Made by a program: the position numbers and the translations under genes
Part shown: one piece after another, positions 52,216 through 62,090 of the stretch
How the letters are laid out: the number at the start of each line of letters is the position of its first letter
How positions within the stretch are numbered: position 1 is the first letter of the stretch
The notes under the pieces: generated by a model
Database searches by the model: none
Seen by the model: only the letters and a program-made list of their open reading frames with translations
Told to the model about the DNA's origin: nothing
Source of the DNA: Myxococcales bacterium
Lineage (GTDB): Bacteria > Myxococcota_A > Polyangia > Palsa-1104 > JAEUJZ01
DNA length: 64,000 bases
Direction: 5' to 3'
NCBI GenBank assembly: GCA_016794365.1
Contig: JAEUKB010000030.1
Location: 47,946 to 111,945 of the forward strand

Positions 52216-52445
52216 GGCCCGTCGCATTTCGCGTGGAGTCCCCCGTGTGCATCTTACCATGAGGAGACGCGCTCTTCCGCAGAGAAGATCCGTTGATGAC
52301 AGAGGTGGACGCGATGGAATCGCTAGACTCTGTTCAAGCGAATCGGCGGATTCCCTGCGCTTCATCAGACGCAGGAACGCGATCGATGTGGCGACAGCGG
52401 AATGCACGTTGAGACAGTCGGTGAAACTCCGTAAAATGGATCCTC

Positions 52446-53951
52446 ATGGCTGAGTCGTCCCATGCTGAGGAGCACGCGGGGGATCCATCGCAGAGGGTCG
52501 GTCCGCAGATTGGCAGACTGCTCGCAGGGCTCTGTGTTCTCTTCGCTCTCCTGTACTTCGTAGCGCGCGGAGGCAATTTTTCGACGGCTCGTCCAGCGCT
52601 TTCACAGATCGGCAATGTGGTGTCAGCTTCAGACGGAAACGCAGCACGCTGTGGACCCAACAGAGCGGATGGTCGTCCGATTGATTTCTCGATGCTTTTT
52701 GGTACCGACAAGCGTACCTGGATCGAGCTTTCCGCCGATCGTTTTGCCCGACTGTGTCCCAACATTCAGGTGAAGCTCGCTCCGCTGGATGACAGTGATG
52801 CGATACCCGCGATCCTGTCCGGGTCCGCCGAGCCTGGTGTATGGTCACCGACGGATGCACTGTCTCTGCAAGTGCTGCAACATCGATGGAGCCTTCAGCA
52901 GGAAAGACCCCCACTTTCGATTGTCGAGCATACAAACCTCTTGGAGTCTCCGCTGGTTTTGTTGATCTGGGAAGATCGGCTGCGCGTACTATCGACTCTG
53001 CTTGCGCGCGAGCCGGAACCAGAGCGGTTGTGGATGCACTTGCTCTGTCCCATGGTCTCGCAGAGTCCCTCTCAAGCCGATGGAGCCTCGGTTCAGAAAC
53101 CACCAGCATCCTGGGCAGACTGGTATGTGTCTTTGCATGTGGATCGACACAGCAAGAGTGCTCCATCGGACCACAGTGCATCGACGGAAGTCTCTTCTCT
53201 GCCAACGCTGACCGAGCTGCAAAGCTGGGGCAAAGTAAAGATCGCGAGTCCCAAGCCGACGCGCTCCACAATCGGAGCAGCCACCTTGTACCTTCTTGCA
53301 TCTGACTACCTGATTCCGTCGATGGCGACACAGGGTCTTCTGGGCGACAGCAGGCAAGCGACCGTGCAGGTGCAAACCCAACCAAAGGAAGCGCTCGGAA
53401 TCGCTCGCAGTGTGGAGGAGGAGTTTCCAAAGAAAAAGGACCAGTTGAAGAAGTGGCTGCGACGCTGTCAGATCGGACAGCGCACATCTTTTGTTCCGGA
53501 ACAGACGCTTGCAGAGTCGATGTTCAACCTGGGACCGTCAGAATTTGACGCTGTGGTCACGACGGAACCGCTCGCGTTGCGGCTGCTCGATCAGATCGAT
53601 TCCCATCAAGGCAGTGGAGTCCCACTCCATGTCGTGTATCCAAACCCAACCATTGTGTTTCGGCACCCGGCATTTCTCTTTCCCATGGATGCGGAGCGAC
53701 AGCAGGCCGCACAGAAGTGGATTGAGTTTCTGCTCAGCGAAGAGAGCCAGCGCATGGCGATTGAGCAGGGATTCCGTCCGGTGCATCCAAAGGGATCCCG
53801 ACTGCTACAGGAATCGGTCAGCCATCGATTCCTGCGGTTGCGCCGCTTTGGCGTTCAGGTTCAGCCACAGCTCCACGAGCCACCGGCCCCCAAAGGACAG
53901 CGCATGCAGGACTTGTTGACACTGTGGGGAGATGCGACCGGGCGCTACTAA
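52446..53951 (+). CDS. Membrane-anchored extracellular solute-binding-like protein
   Basis: The product has 501 residues. A single helix near 25-40 (LAGLCVLFALLYFVA) anchors a large outer domain. GTDKRTWIELSADRFARLCP, the SGSAEPGVWSPTDALSLQVL segment and the C-terminal WIEFLLSEESQRMAIEQGFR then PV are the pattern of type II periplasmic binding proteins related to molybdate/sulfate binders. No permease lies beside it. Divergent from the ABC pair across 230 bases. Ligand unknown. Confidence 0.78.
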   Translation: MAESSHAEEHAGDPSQRVGPQIGRLLAGLCVLFALLYFVARGGNFSTARPALSQIGNVVSASDGNAARCGPNRADGRPIDFSMLFGTDKRTWIELSADRFARLCPNIQVKLAPLDDSDAIPAILSGSAEPGVWSPTDALSLQVLQHRWSLQQERPPLSIVEHTNLLESPLVLLIWEDRLRVLSTLLAREPEPERLWMHLLCPMVSQSPSQADGASVQKPPASWADWYVSLHVDRHSKSAPSDHSASTEVSSLPTLTELQSWGKVKIASPKPTRSTIGAATLYLLASDYLIPSMATQGLLGDSRQATVQVQTQPKEALGIARSVEEEFPKKKDQLKKWLRRCQIGQRTSFVPEQTLAESMFNLGPSEFDAVVTTEPLALRLLDQIDSHQGSGVPLHVVYPNPTIVFRHPAFLFPMDAERQQAAQKWIEFLLSEESQRMAIEQGFRPVHPKGSRLLQESVSHRFLRLRRFGVQVQPQLHEPPAPKGQRMQDLLTLWGDATGRY

Positions 53952-54099
53952 CCTGCGACCACTACGAAACCAACAGTTTGAGTACGGAGCGTGGGGGCGA
54001 CCGGAGAGCTTTTTTTCGGGCCGCCTGCGGAACGGAAAAAAGTCTCGCAGGGTAGCGGGGCCCCTCGCGAAACATGCGGGTTTGGGAATGGACGGGGTT

Positions 54100-54227
54100 T
54101 AAGAACGTCGAACCAAAGCGTCATGAGGAACCGCGATTGCAAAGAGGAGGCCCGGAGCGTACGCAAGTACGTGAGGACCGACGATGCAGAAGGCGCGGTC
54201 CACAATGGGTTTGGTTTGGCGTTCTTA
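54100..54227 (+). ncRNA. Candidate structured RNA with closing stem and GNRA hairpin
   Basis: A closing stem pairs TAAGAACG (54100-54107) with CGTTCTTA (54220-54227), then, past a 3x3 internal loop, AACCAAA (54111-54117) with TTTGGTT (54210-54216). Inside are CGTAC-GCAA-GTACG (54158-54171), a GNRA tetraloop on the plus strand, and GGACCG/CGGTCC (54175-54180 and 54196-54201). The gap 53952-54224 holds no gene. An upstream imperfect hairpin around 54010-54040 may be a terminator. The closing stem includes the stop codon of the minus-strand WD40 gene. Family unknown. Confidence 0.5.
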
Positions 54228-57200
54228 CTTACAGCCGCTCGGGTCGGTGGGCGCATCGACCAGCGCTTGACCGTCCAGTCGATACGGAACGTAGCAGCGC
54301 AGCCAGCGACGGACTTCCGACGGATTCCGCTGCTCTGGGCGAATGTCCCACAGGATGTGACGGCCTTGTTCGTCACTTGAAAACAGCGTCTTGCCGTCGG
54401 GACTGATCAGGATTTTGGCGGCGGCCAGACCCTTTAGCTCGGCGACCAGCTTGCCGGTTTCGATGTGCCACTGACGGATCGCATCGTCTTCATGGGTGGT
54501 AAACAGGCGCTTTCCGTCGGGACTTAGGCGCGCATCGCGCAGCGGACTCTGCGGCTTGGCCAGCGACATCACCAGGCGTCCCGTCGCTGTTTCCCATACA
54601 CGCAGCGAGTCATCGTTATGAACCGACAGAAGGTGCTTGCCGCCGGGACCAAACTGGACCTTTTGGAAGTCCTGCATCGACGCGGGCAGCTCCCACAGCT
54701 TCTTTCCCGTCTCAGAATCGAGGATGAGCGGTGCCAGCTCGGACTGAGCGCTGAAGATGCGATGGCTCTCGTCGCTCCACGCAAACACGCCGCCGAGCTG
54801 TTCAAACAGCGCGTCTCCCGTCGGAAGCGGGCGCAGCCAGCGGCTCTTGCCTTGGGCCTCGATCAGCATCAGCTTTCCGTCGCGGCTAAACTCGAACACA
54901 ATCGGTGGCGTCGTGGTCTTGCTGGCTTGCACAGCGAGTGGTGCAGAGCCATCGAAGGGATACAGCTTGACGTTACCAGGAGCCTTGGCATTTCCGGGCA
55001 CAGCGACGGCAGCAAAGCGACCATCGGGGGTGACGGCGACCTCGGCGGCTCCGGCGGGAATCCGACGCTGTTCGCTCAGCGTTCTGCCGGTGTTGGCATC
55101 GAACACCCGCACGATCGGTAGGTCACTGACGACAGCGATACGTTTTCCGTCGGGAAGCCAGCGAACACTGCGCAGCTCGGAACCCAGGCCTGTGCTCTGT
55201 GTGACTTGACGACCACGCGCCAGATCCCAGACGGTGACGCGACCGCGAGGATCGCCAATGGCTACGCGCTGACCGTTGGGACTGTAGACCGGATTTCCCG
55301 ACGGAAGCTCGGCGAGCGGCTTGCCGTTTTGGCTGTCATGAAGCCTGGTTTTTCCGTCGGTGTGAACCATGATCAAGTAGCGACCGTCGGGGCTAAACGA
55401 GCTGCCGCTCAGTCCCTCACTGTGACCTTGGAAGTTCACAAGCTGTCTGCCGGTTTTTACGTCCCACGACAGCAGGTTTTGGCCCGCGTCGCGTACGAGC
55501 AGTCGCTGACCGTCTGCACTAAACTGAGCCTCGACGGTGCGCTGCATCTGAAGCGGAATCACCGTGTGTCCGCTCGCTGCCTCGCTGTACGTTCGCGACG
55601 AGAGCTTGGCCGCGCCGGGTTCGACCTTACGGACCCCGACGCGCTGCTGACTATCGGCCAGCGACAGATAGCGCACGTCGCTGCCGAAGCTTAAGTTCAT
55701 TGCCAGCGGCGACGCGGCCATGGAAAAGCGCTGACGAGAGCTGGCGACTTCCCAGACGGAGATCTGCTGCTTTTTGTCCAGCACACCGAAGTACGCGCTC
55801 TCGGGGCTCCACTGTCCGTCGAGAACTTGTGCGTTTCCCTGGTTGATGACGCCGACTTGCTGACCCGTCGCTGTGACCCAGAAGCGCACCGAACCGTCTT
55901 GGCTGATCGTCGCCAGATACAAGCCGCTTGGGCTAAACGACGCATCCTGAAGCGTTCCGAGCGAGCCGCCGAGCTGGACTTGCCTACCGCTCAGCGAGTC
56001 AAACAGCCCGACGCTGCTTGGGTTTTGGAGCAGGACATGGCGACCGCTGATGCTCCAGACGATCTTGGTCTTGCTGTCTTCGTTTTCGTCGTCATCGTCG
56101 AGCACCGCGATCTTGCGACCGCTCTCGGTATCCCACAGCGACGCGGTTCCGGTATCTGTCAGCGTCACCACGAGCTTTCCGTCGGGACTTGGCACCAGCC
56201 GGACGATGTTGCCTTGCTTTTCCAGAAGGACCGCGACAAACGATCCTTCGCTCACATTCCACAGACACGCCACCGCCGCGCTTCCGTCGGATTCCGGCTT
56301 GTGAAGCGTCAGTGCTCGGCGCCCGTCGGGAGTAAACTGCGTCTCGACGATCGAAGTGCGCTGATAGCGAAGCTGCGCGTAGTTTTTGCCAGTGCTCAGG
56401 TCAAATAGCTGCGGACGGGTCCCGCTGCCGAAGATCGCAATCCGACGACCATCCGACGAAAACTGCGAGCGCTGACCTTCTTCGACGAGCCGCAAGCGAC
56501 CTTCGACGGTGTCCCAGACACGGATGTGGTGCGTGGCCTCGGTGCGCTCGATCAGCACGTAGCGACCCGACGGAGCAAAGCGCACATCGGTGGTTCCTTC
56601 TGCGTCGCTGCCGCGTAGCTCACCGAGTAGCTTGCCGGTGCTCATGTCCCACAGCTGAATCAGATCGCTCGGGCTGTCCCCTCGACTGACGGTCAGCAGG
56701 CGTCTTCCGTCGGAGCTGAGTCGAACCACGCTGACATCGACCGCAGGAAGGCTGGCGACGAGCGTGCCGCGCTCGGGTTCCCAGATCTGGACCTGGCTGC
56801 GATTGTCGATCGAATAATAGCGCTGTCCGTCGGGACTGATGAACGCATCGACGATCGGCTGGCCCGGCACAGCAGGCTGCGGAATCCGTCGTCCCGTCGC
56901 ACCGTCCCACAAAGACAGCGAACCAAACCAGCTCAGCGTCAGGATGCGCTGGCCACTTGGGAAAAACCGCGCCAGCTTCAGATCGGCTTGCTGGTCCACG
57001 AGCGCACTCTCGAGCGAGGTCACCCGTCGCATCGCATCGCCCAGCCACTCCAGCGCGAGCGGCTCACCGACGCCTTGCTCGAACGCGCGGCTCAAAAACA
57101 GCGACGCTTCGTAGTTTCGACCCGCGAGGAGCGCGCGACGGCCTTGTTCCAGGTTCACAAACGGCGGAAGCTCTTCTGCTCCCGAGCGTGGCTCGACGTA

Positions 57201-57944
57201 CGCTTTTACGGGAGGATTGCTGGGCGTCGGCACGGGAACCGGCACAGCCATCGTCGCTGGCACTTGCGCCGGAGCTTGCGCCTGAGTCGGAATCGTAGCT
57301 TTTGCCGTCGGTTGCGTCGGAGCTTGCGCCTGAGTCGGAACCGTAGCTTTTGCCGTCGGTTGCGCTTGCGCTGCGTCTTTGGCGGCTCCAGCTGGTTTGG
57401 CGGCTGGCTTGGTATCGGCTGCGTCTTTGCCGTCGCTCGCCTGTTTGTCCGGCTGTTTGTCCGGCTGTTTGTCAGGCTGTTTGTCAGGCTGTTTCGCTTG
57501 GGTTTTCGCAGCGGTTTTCGCAGCAGGAGTCACCGGACGCTTGACCGCTCCCTTGGTTGCTGGCGACGCTGGCTGCTTCGTCGCTGGCGGAGCCACGTCA
57601 GTCGGGGCAGGAGCCGCCGGTTTCGCTGCGGTTTTGGCAGGCAGCGCCGCTGGTTTCGCTGCCGGTTTCGCTGCTGGTTTCGCGACGGTTTTGGCAGGCA
57701 GAGCCGCCGGTTTCGCCGCTGGTTTCGCGACAGTTTTGGCAGGCAGAGCCGCTGGTTTTGCCGCTGGTTTTGCGACGGACTTGGACTCGCTGCGTGGTGA
57801 ATCTTTGGCTGCTGGAGCCACCGGCTTGACAGGGGCGGACTGCGCGTCTGTCGCAGAAACAGAAGCCGGAGTCTGCGCCTGGGCGGCTTCGACCGTCAGT
57901 GCCAGCGTAAGCGGAATCGCCAGCGATAAGATACGTCGCTTCAT
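54225..57944 (-). CDS. Exported WD40 propeller protein with Ala/Lys/Pro-rich N-terminal repeats
   Basis: The product has 1239 residues. A signal peptide (MKRRILSLAIPLTLALTVEA then AQAQ) starts at ATG 57944; a TTG five codons earlier is possible. Residues 40-240 are low complexity, with AKPAAKPAALPAKTV repeats and five DKQP repeats, like a cell-wall or peptidoglycan-spanning linker. A short helical region (LLAGRNYEASLFLSRAFEQG) precedes about 14-17 WD40-like repeats (SPDGR/SADGQ plus LWD). It probably acts in the periplasm or at the surface as a protein scaffold. It is not closely linked to other genes. Confidence 0.88.
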   Translation of the reverse strand: MKRRILSLAIPLTLALTVEAAQAQTPASVSATDAQSAPVKPVAPAAKDSPRSESKSVAKPAAKPAALPAKTVAKPAAKPAALPAKTVAKPAAKPAAKPAALPAKTAAKPAAPAPTDVAPPATKQPASPATKGAVKRPVTPAAKTAAKTQAKQPDKQPDKQPDKQPDKQASDGKDAADTKPAAKPAGAAKDAAQAQPTAKATVPTQAQAPTQPTAKATIPTQAQAPAQVPATMAVPVPVPTPSNPPVKAYVEPRSGAEELPPFVNLEQGRRALLAGRNYEASLFLSRAFEQGVGEPLALEWLGDAMRRVTSLESALVDQQADLKLARFFPSGQRILTLSWFGSLSLWDGATGRRIPQPAVPGQPIVDAFISPDGQRYYSIDNRSQVQIWEPERGTLVASLPAVDVSVVRLSSDGRRLLTVSRGDSPSDLIQLWDMSTGKLLGELRGSDAEGTTDVRFAPSGRYVLIERTEATHHIRVWDTVEGRLRLVEEGQRSQFSSDGRRIAIFGSGTRPQLFDLSTGKNYAQLRYQRTSIVETQFTPDGRRALTLHKPESDGSAAVACLWNVSEGSFVAVLLEKQGNIVRLVPSPDGKLVVTLTDTGTASLWDTESGRKIAVLDDDDENEDSKTKIVWSISGRHVLLQNPSSVGLFDSLSGRQVQLGGSLGTLQDASFSPSGLYLATISQDGSVRFWVTATGQQVGVINQGNAQVLDGQWSPESAYFGVLDKKQQISVWEVASSRQRFSMAASPLAMNLSFGSDVRYLSLADSQQRVGVRKVEPGAAKLSSRTYSEAASGHTVIPLQMQRTVEAQFSADGQRLLVRDAGQNLLSWDVKTGRQLVNFQGHSEGLSGSSFSPDGRYLIMVHTDGKTRLHDSQNGKPLAELPSGNPVYSPNGQRVAIGDPRGRVTVWDLARGRQVTQSTGLGSELRSVRWLPDGKRIAVVSDLPIVRVFDANTGRTLSEQRRIPAGAAEVAVTPDGRFAAVAVPGNAKAPGNVKLYPFDGSAPLAVQASKTTTPPIVFEFSRDGKLMLIEAQGKSRWLRPLPTGDALFEQLGGVFAWSDESHRIFSAQSELAPLILDSETGKKLWELPASMQDFQKVQFGPGGKHLLSVHNDDSLRVWETATGRLVMSLAKPQSPLRDARLSPDGKRLFTTHEDDAIRQWHIETGKLVAELKGLAAAKILISPDGKTLFSSDEQGRHILWDIRPEQRNPSEVRRWLRCYVPYRLDGQALVDAPTDPSGCK

Positions 57945-58105
57945 GGACCGCCCCCCCAAGGGCTTAGGCTAGGTGTGCGGGTAGCGGCTCATTTTACGAT
58001 GGCCATCGCCCCGAAAGCGATACGAAATAAGCGGTTTGGCGCGCGGGCGGCGGGACTCGGCTTGCGCTGTCGGTTGGGAGCACAGGGCAAGGCGTACGTA
58101 GGGCG

Positions 58106-59611
58106 CTATTCGTAGCGCAGGCCATCGACGGGATGCAGTCTGGCCGCGCGCAGCGATGGATACAACGTCGCCAAAAGTGAGATCAGCACCGTCACCGAGC
58201 CGGTGATGAGCAGCTCGCTCGGCGCGATCTGCGTCGGCAGCCGCTCGATCATATAGACGTGTGCATCGAGCAAGTAGCCCAGCCGCTCGATCAGCTTGCA
58301 GGTCAGCACGCCGATGCCCAGCCCAAGCGACACCCCGAGCAGCCCAATCGCCATCCCGGCGACGCGAAACAGCGACGAAACCGATGCACTGCTCATGCCC
58401 ATCGCTTTGAGGATCGCGACCTCTCGCGTCTTGTCGATCACCATCATCGTCAAGCTGGCCACAATGTTAAACGCAGCGACGAGGATGATCAGAAACAGCA
58501 CCAACGACAGCACCGCTTTTTGCATCGCCAGCGCCGTGAACAGGTTGTGGTTTAGCTCCTCCCAATCGAGGCTGCGATACGGCGCACCACCGAGCAGCGA
58601 CACCACATCTCCGCCGATTTTCTTGGCGTACTCGACGTTGCGGGTCTTTAGCTCCAGGCCCGTCACCACGTCGCCTTGACCGATCAGCTGCTGCGCTGGA
58701 CTCAGTCCAATCAGCACCAAGCGACGATCGTATTCATCAAATCCCGACGCAAAGATCCCGGCCAGACGGAACTCACGGGCGCGTGGCGGTGGCGCCGCTT
58801 GACCCGGCTCGGTGCTGGTCAGCGCATCAAGTCCCGTCTGTGGAGAGATAAGTCGCAGCTTGTCTCCAACGGTAATCTTGAGCTTCCGCGCCAGCTCTTG
58901 ACCAAGAAACAGTCCCGGCAGCGGCGGTCCGCCTCCCTGCGGCACCGCATCGACCTGGAGCGACTGTAGGCGCGGCTTGTCTCCCGTCGGTAGCGTGATC
59001 AGCCAGCGCGACAGATCCAGCACCGCGTTGCTGCGCTCGGGATCGATGCCTTTGACCAGCACACCCGACGTGAGCGCGCCTTCTTTGGCCAGCAGCATCT
59101 CGTTATAGACAAACGGCGAACCGGCGACCACCGACGGATGCGTCAGGCATTTTTTCAGCGTGTCTTCGTATTCGTGAAAGTCGATTCCGTACTTCAGCAG
59201 CAGCACATGTGCGTTCAGCCCGACGACACGGCTGCGAATTTCGGCCTGAAAGCCCGATGTCACCGCCATCACCACCGTCAGTGCCGCGACTCCGAGCAGC
59301 ACACCGAGCACCGCGACCGTACTAAACACCGACAAGATGTTGAGCAGACCACTTACCACCGTCAGCAGCGGCAGGATCAGCGCGGCCACAGCCATCTGCG
59401 GCGACTGCCAGCCTGGAATCAAGAAGTAGAGAGACTCAATCCCGACGGTAACAGCCAGCATCAGCAGCGAAAACAGCAGCATGCTTCGGCTCGGCGCTCG
59501 ACGGAACAGATAGCGTCCCGCGATCAGCAGCTCGTGCCGACGAGGCCACAGAGACGAAAACCACGAAGACGGCTGCTTGGCGACCTGAGGGTGCGGTGTG
59601 TCGGATGCCAT
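58106..59611 (-). CDS. LolC/LolE-like ABC permease (FtsX/MacB fold)
   Basis: The product has 501 residues. Two extra N-terminal membrane helices (about 38-75) precede the usual first helix near 90-120, a periplasmic core domain (about 125-350) and three C-terminal helices with the motif VAILKAMGMSSASVSSLFRV. Known LolC/E proteins extract outer-membrane lipoproteins from the inner membrane with LolD. No LolD ATPase is next to it. The extra N-terminal helices are unusual for the family. No clear Shine-Dalgarno precedes the ATG. Confidence 0.87.
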   Translation of the reverse strand: MASDTPHPQVAKQPSSWFSSLWPRRHELLIAGRYLFRRAPSRSMLLFSLLMLAVTVGIESLYFLIPGWQSPQMAVAALILPLLTVVSGLLNILSVFSTVAVLGVLLGVAALTVVMAVTSGFQAEIRSRVVGLNAHVLLLKYGIDFHEYEDTLKKCLTHPSVVAGSPFVYNEMLLAKEGALTSGVLVKGIDPERSNAVLDLSRWLITLPTGDKPRLQSLQVDAVPQGGGPPLPGLFLGQELARKLKITVGDKLRLISPQTGLDALTSTEPGQAAPPPRAREFRLAGIFASGFDEYDRRLVLIGLSPAQQLIGQGDVVTGLELKTRNVEYAKKIGGDVVSLLGGAPYRSLDWEELNHNLFTALAMQKAVLSLVLFLIILVAAFNIVASLTMMVIDKTREVAILKAMGMSSASVSSLFRVAGMAIGLLGVSLGLGIGVLTCKLIERLGYLLDAHVYMIERLPTQIAPSELLITGSVTVLISLLATLYPSLRAARLHPVDGLRYE

Positions 59612-59691
59612 GGCGGTGTCAGCGAACCGCCGTTATATCAGCCTTTTTCGACGGAGAGGAAGGAATCTTTCGGTCGGTTTTGTGTGGCGCG

Positions 59692-60264
59692 CTACTTGCA
59701 ACTTCCGAGCATCACCGAGACGTTCTGGCTGGTCGTCAAGCTGGTCGTGGCGACGAGATCCGGCCAGCCATCTCCGTTAAAGTCTGCGGAGTCGATCGAC
59801 TGTGGATTCGCAGGACCGCTCAGCGAGATCACCGGCTCGAATGTTCCGTCACCTTTGCCCAGCAGAACCGGAATCGTGTTGTTTCCGTAGCCAGCAACCG
59901 CAAGGTCAGGCTTTCCGTCGAGATTGAAGTCTTTCACCACTGCGCCGCGTGGCACTGCCGTATTCCCAATGTCGATGTTGGTGCTTGCTCCAAAGCCGCC
60001 CGCGCCGTCGCCCATCAGGATCGAAACCACATACGTTCCGGTTGTGATTCCGTTGTTCACCACGCCCAAGTCCGGCTTGCCGTCCGCGTTCCAGTCCGCA
60101 GTGGTCACAAAAATCGGACTCGAGCCCGCACTCAGCGGACTTGCCGTCCCAAACGTCCCATTTCCCATCCCCAACCGCAGCGAAAGGTTGTTCCCATTCG
60201 AGTTCGCCGTAATCACATCCACCTTCCCATCCCTGTTTACGTCCCTGTCCAGAACTTTTTCATC
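59692..60264 (-). pseudogene. FG-GAP/VCBS repeat protein, 5'-truncated
   Basis: About 190 codons encode FG-GAP repeats (DVNRDGKVDVITANSNG, DWNADGKPDLGV, DFNLDGKPDLAV, DFNGDGWPDLVA), each with a Ca-binding DxDxDG-like loop. The frame opens directly after a TGA at 60265-60267, in the middle of a repeat. The only start codons are internal, and no signal peptide is present although such proteins are exported. It looks like the 3' end of a broken surface-protein gene. Confidence 0.75.
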
Positions 60265-60281
60265 TCAGACGGAAAAGTTCT
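60251..60281. repeat. 9-base perfect inverted repeat at the break of the FG-GAP gene
   Basis: AGAACTTTT (60251-60259) and AAAAGTTCT (60273-60281) flank a 13-base loop. The repeat covers the point where the FG-GAP frame stops being open. It could be a deletion or insertion scar or a terminator. Confidence 0.6.
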
Positions 60282-60445
60282 TAACCAGTGCTGGGAAATG
60301 GGGAAATTTGCCTTAAAAAGTCCGCATGTAGGCGCACGTTTTGTCGGGCTCTGTCCAATCGGGTGGGACGCGGTGATCGTATGCGCTGCGGAGGGTTTCA
60401 CGGAAGGGAATGGGTAGGAAGAGGTGAGGAATGGCGAACGGGAAA

Positions 60446-61909
60446 TCAGCGCGGCATTCGTTTCTGGAAAATGAGCACTCCCTTCGGCCTAGTCTTTGAT
60501 CCGGTGAACGGAATCTGTCCGATGGGTTCCCAATCGAGGTTGCGCATGCACTGGATGAGACTTTGGGGTTCGTAGCGGCGGACTTGCCACATGCAGAACT
60601 CTTTGGTGCGCTGGCCGGGGAGGCTGACCTTGGCAATGAACTGGAGTCCGTAGCTCCCCGCGAGGGGGCGGTTGGTGTCGAGGCGGAAGGAGAACGACAC
60701 GTCCTGTACGTCATGGCAGTAGCGTCGGATGGGACCGCCCAGCCATCGCTGATGACCCTCGGGAACGGGCTTGGAGAGTGCGGGATCTTGGCTCCGAATC
60801 TGGGCAGGGTCGTTCGAGGTCGTGAACGAGTAGTCGGCGTCGAATAGGAGTAGGTCGCCCGGTGCCGCTCCGGCGAAGGCGTTTTGGAAGAAGTACGGCT
60901 CGTGCTCGATGTTGCCGATGGTGTTGCCAAGCAGCATGTAGATGCGGCGACGATGCGAGCGGGCCGGTGTGTAGTGAAGCTGCATGTAGCGAGGCAGGTG
61001 GTGGAAGTTGCCCTGGATGCCGCAGACGAACACTCCGGCGTCGTCGTCAAAGGCATCGGCGGCGTGCTTGAAGGCCCGGCTTAGGAGTGGCTGACTGGCG
61101 TCGAGGAGATAGAACCGGATGTTGGGCTCGTCGCAGTGTTGGCGGATCTGTTTGACGAGCTGCACCTCGCTCTTTCCGTCGCCTGGCCCGAGTGCGATTA
61201 GGTCCAGCCCGACGTTGCCGAATACCTCATGGATGCGCTTGGCGATGGCTTCGTGCGGCATGCTCTCTCGGAATGACGCGATGTAGCTCGGCGTGTTGCA
61301 GAGCTGAATCCAGTCGAGCGCGCTCTTGTGGTCGAGGTACACATAGGTCTGCTCCATCGAGCCACCGCCGCCGTTGAGCTGCTGTCCGAAGTCCGACATC
61401 ATCTGCACCGAGTCAAAGCCCGGCGAGACGTACCAGTTGGGCGCGAGCCGGTGGCTGTACTCCCGAACGGCGGGAAGCGTGGTCACTTCGGAGGGCACAA
61501 GCTTCAGCTCAGCGACGGAACACAGCGAGAGGAGCGCGGTGCGGCCTGGCTGCTTGGTTCCTTGCTCCAGCTTGCGAATCAGACTCAGCGACAGCTGCGA
61601 GTAGTCGGCAACCTGTTCCTGCGTCAGCCCGGCCTCGCTGCGATGCTGGCGCAGCACGTCCCCGAAGCGTCGCCTCGCGTCTCGGGATGGCGCAAAGTGA
61701 ACATGAAGGAGCTGAAGCACCTGACGCTGGAGCGACACCAGCTCGTCGTGGGCTTGGCGCTTCACCCGGTCCGAGCCAGGCGACAGATCACCGAGTGCCT
61801 GTAAGCCCTGTCGAAGGTGAAACAGCGCCGCCTGATAGGGCGAAGGCTCCAAAGTGTCACCGCTGAGCACAGATGGGAACTCCGACGAATTAGCCGACTC
61901 TACTTGCAT
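60446..61909 (-). CDS. Helix-turn-helix/EgtD-like SAM methyltransferase fusion
   Basis: The product has 487 residues from ATG 61909 (GGAG eight bases upstream; frame extends to 62056). A helical N-terminal part is followed by a Cro/C1-type HTH at about 85-140 (FGDVLRQHRSEAGLTQEQVA, SLIRKLEQGTKQPGRTA). The C-terminal 330 residues resemble the histidine N-alpha-methyltransferase fold of EgtD, with SAM motif LIALGPGDGKSE and GNTIGNIEHE. An HTH fused to this methyltransferase suggests a regulator that senses a metabolite, or a DNA-linked enzyme. No EgtB or other ergothioneine gene is near. It is divergent from a transporter. Confidence 0.82.
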   Translation of the reverse strand: MQVESANSSEFPSVLSGDTLEPSPYQAALFHLRQGLQALGDLSPGSDRVKRQAHDELVSLQRQVLQLLHVHFAPSRDARRRFGDVLRQHRSEAGLTQEQVADYSQLSLSLIRKLEQGTKQPGRTALLSLCSVAELKLVPSEVTTLPAVREYSHRLAPNWYVSPGFDSVQMMSDFGQQLNGGGGSMEQTYVYLDHKSALDWIQLCNTPSYIASFRESMPHEAIAKRIHEVFGNVGLDLIALGPGDGKSEVQLVKQIRQHCDEPNIRFYLLDASQPLLSRAFKHAADAFDDDAGVFVCGIQGNFHHLPRYMQLHYTPARSHRRRIYMLLGNTIGNIEHEPYFFQNAFAGAAPGDLLLFDADYSFTTSNDPAQIRSQDPALSKPVPEGHQRWLGGPIRRYCHDVQDVSFSFRLDTNRPLAGSYGLQFIAKVSLPGQRTKEFCMWQVRRYEPQSLIQCMRNLDWEPIGQIPFTGSKTRPKGVLIFQKRMPR

Positions 61910-62090
61910 GGCCTTGGCTCCGATGGACGACGAAAACGAACTCATCAATGCCACACAGAGTGGCACCCGAGTCCCTTTGGCTTTGAGCACGTAGATTCCG
62001 AAACTACAAGGGCAATCGAGGGGTAATCGCTCTTTCCGGTCGGTTCTGACTGACAACCCACGCTCTACCTTTCACCGCTCGGGAGTTTCC

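Noticed and set aside
54100..54227. Retron msr-msd RNA
   Set aside because: The closing inverted repeat is suggestive, but no reverse transcriptase gene is present in the window.
57350..57972. Gly/Ala-rich plus-strand frame of 197 residues
   Set aside because: It mirrors the Ala/Lys/Pro repeats of the exported WD40 protein on the opposite strand.
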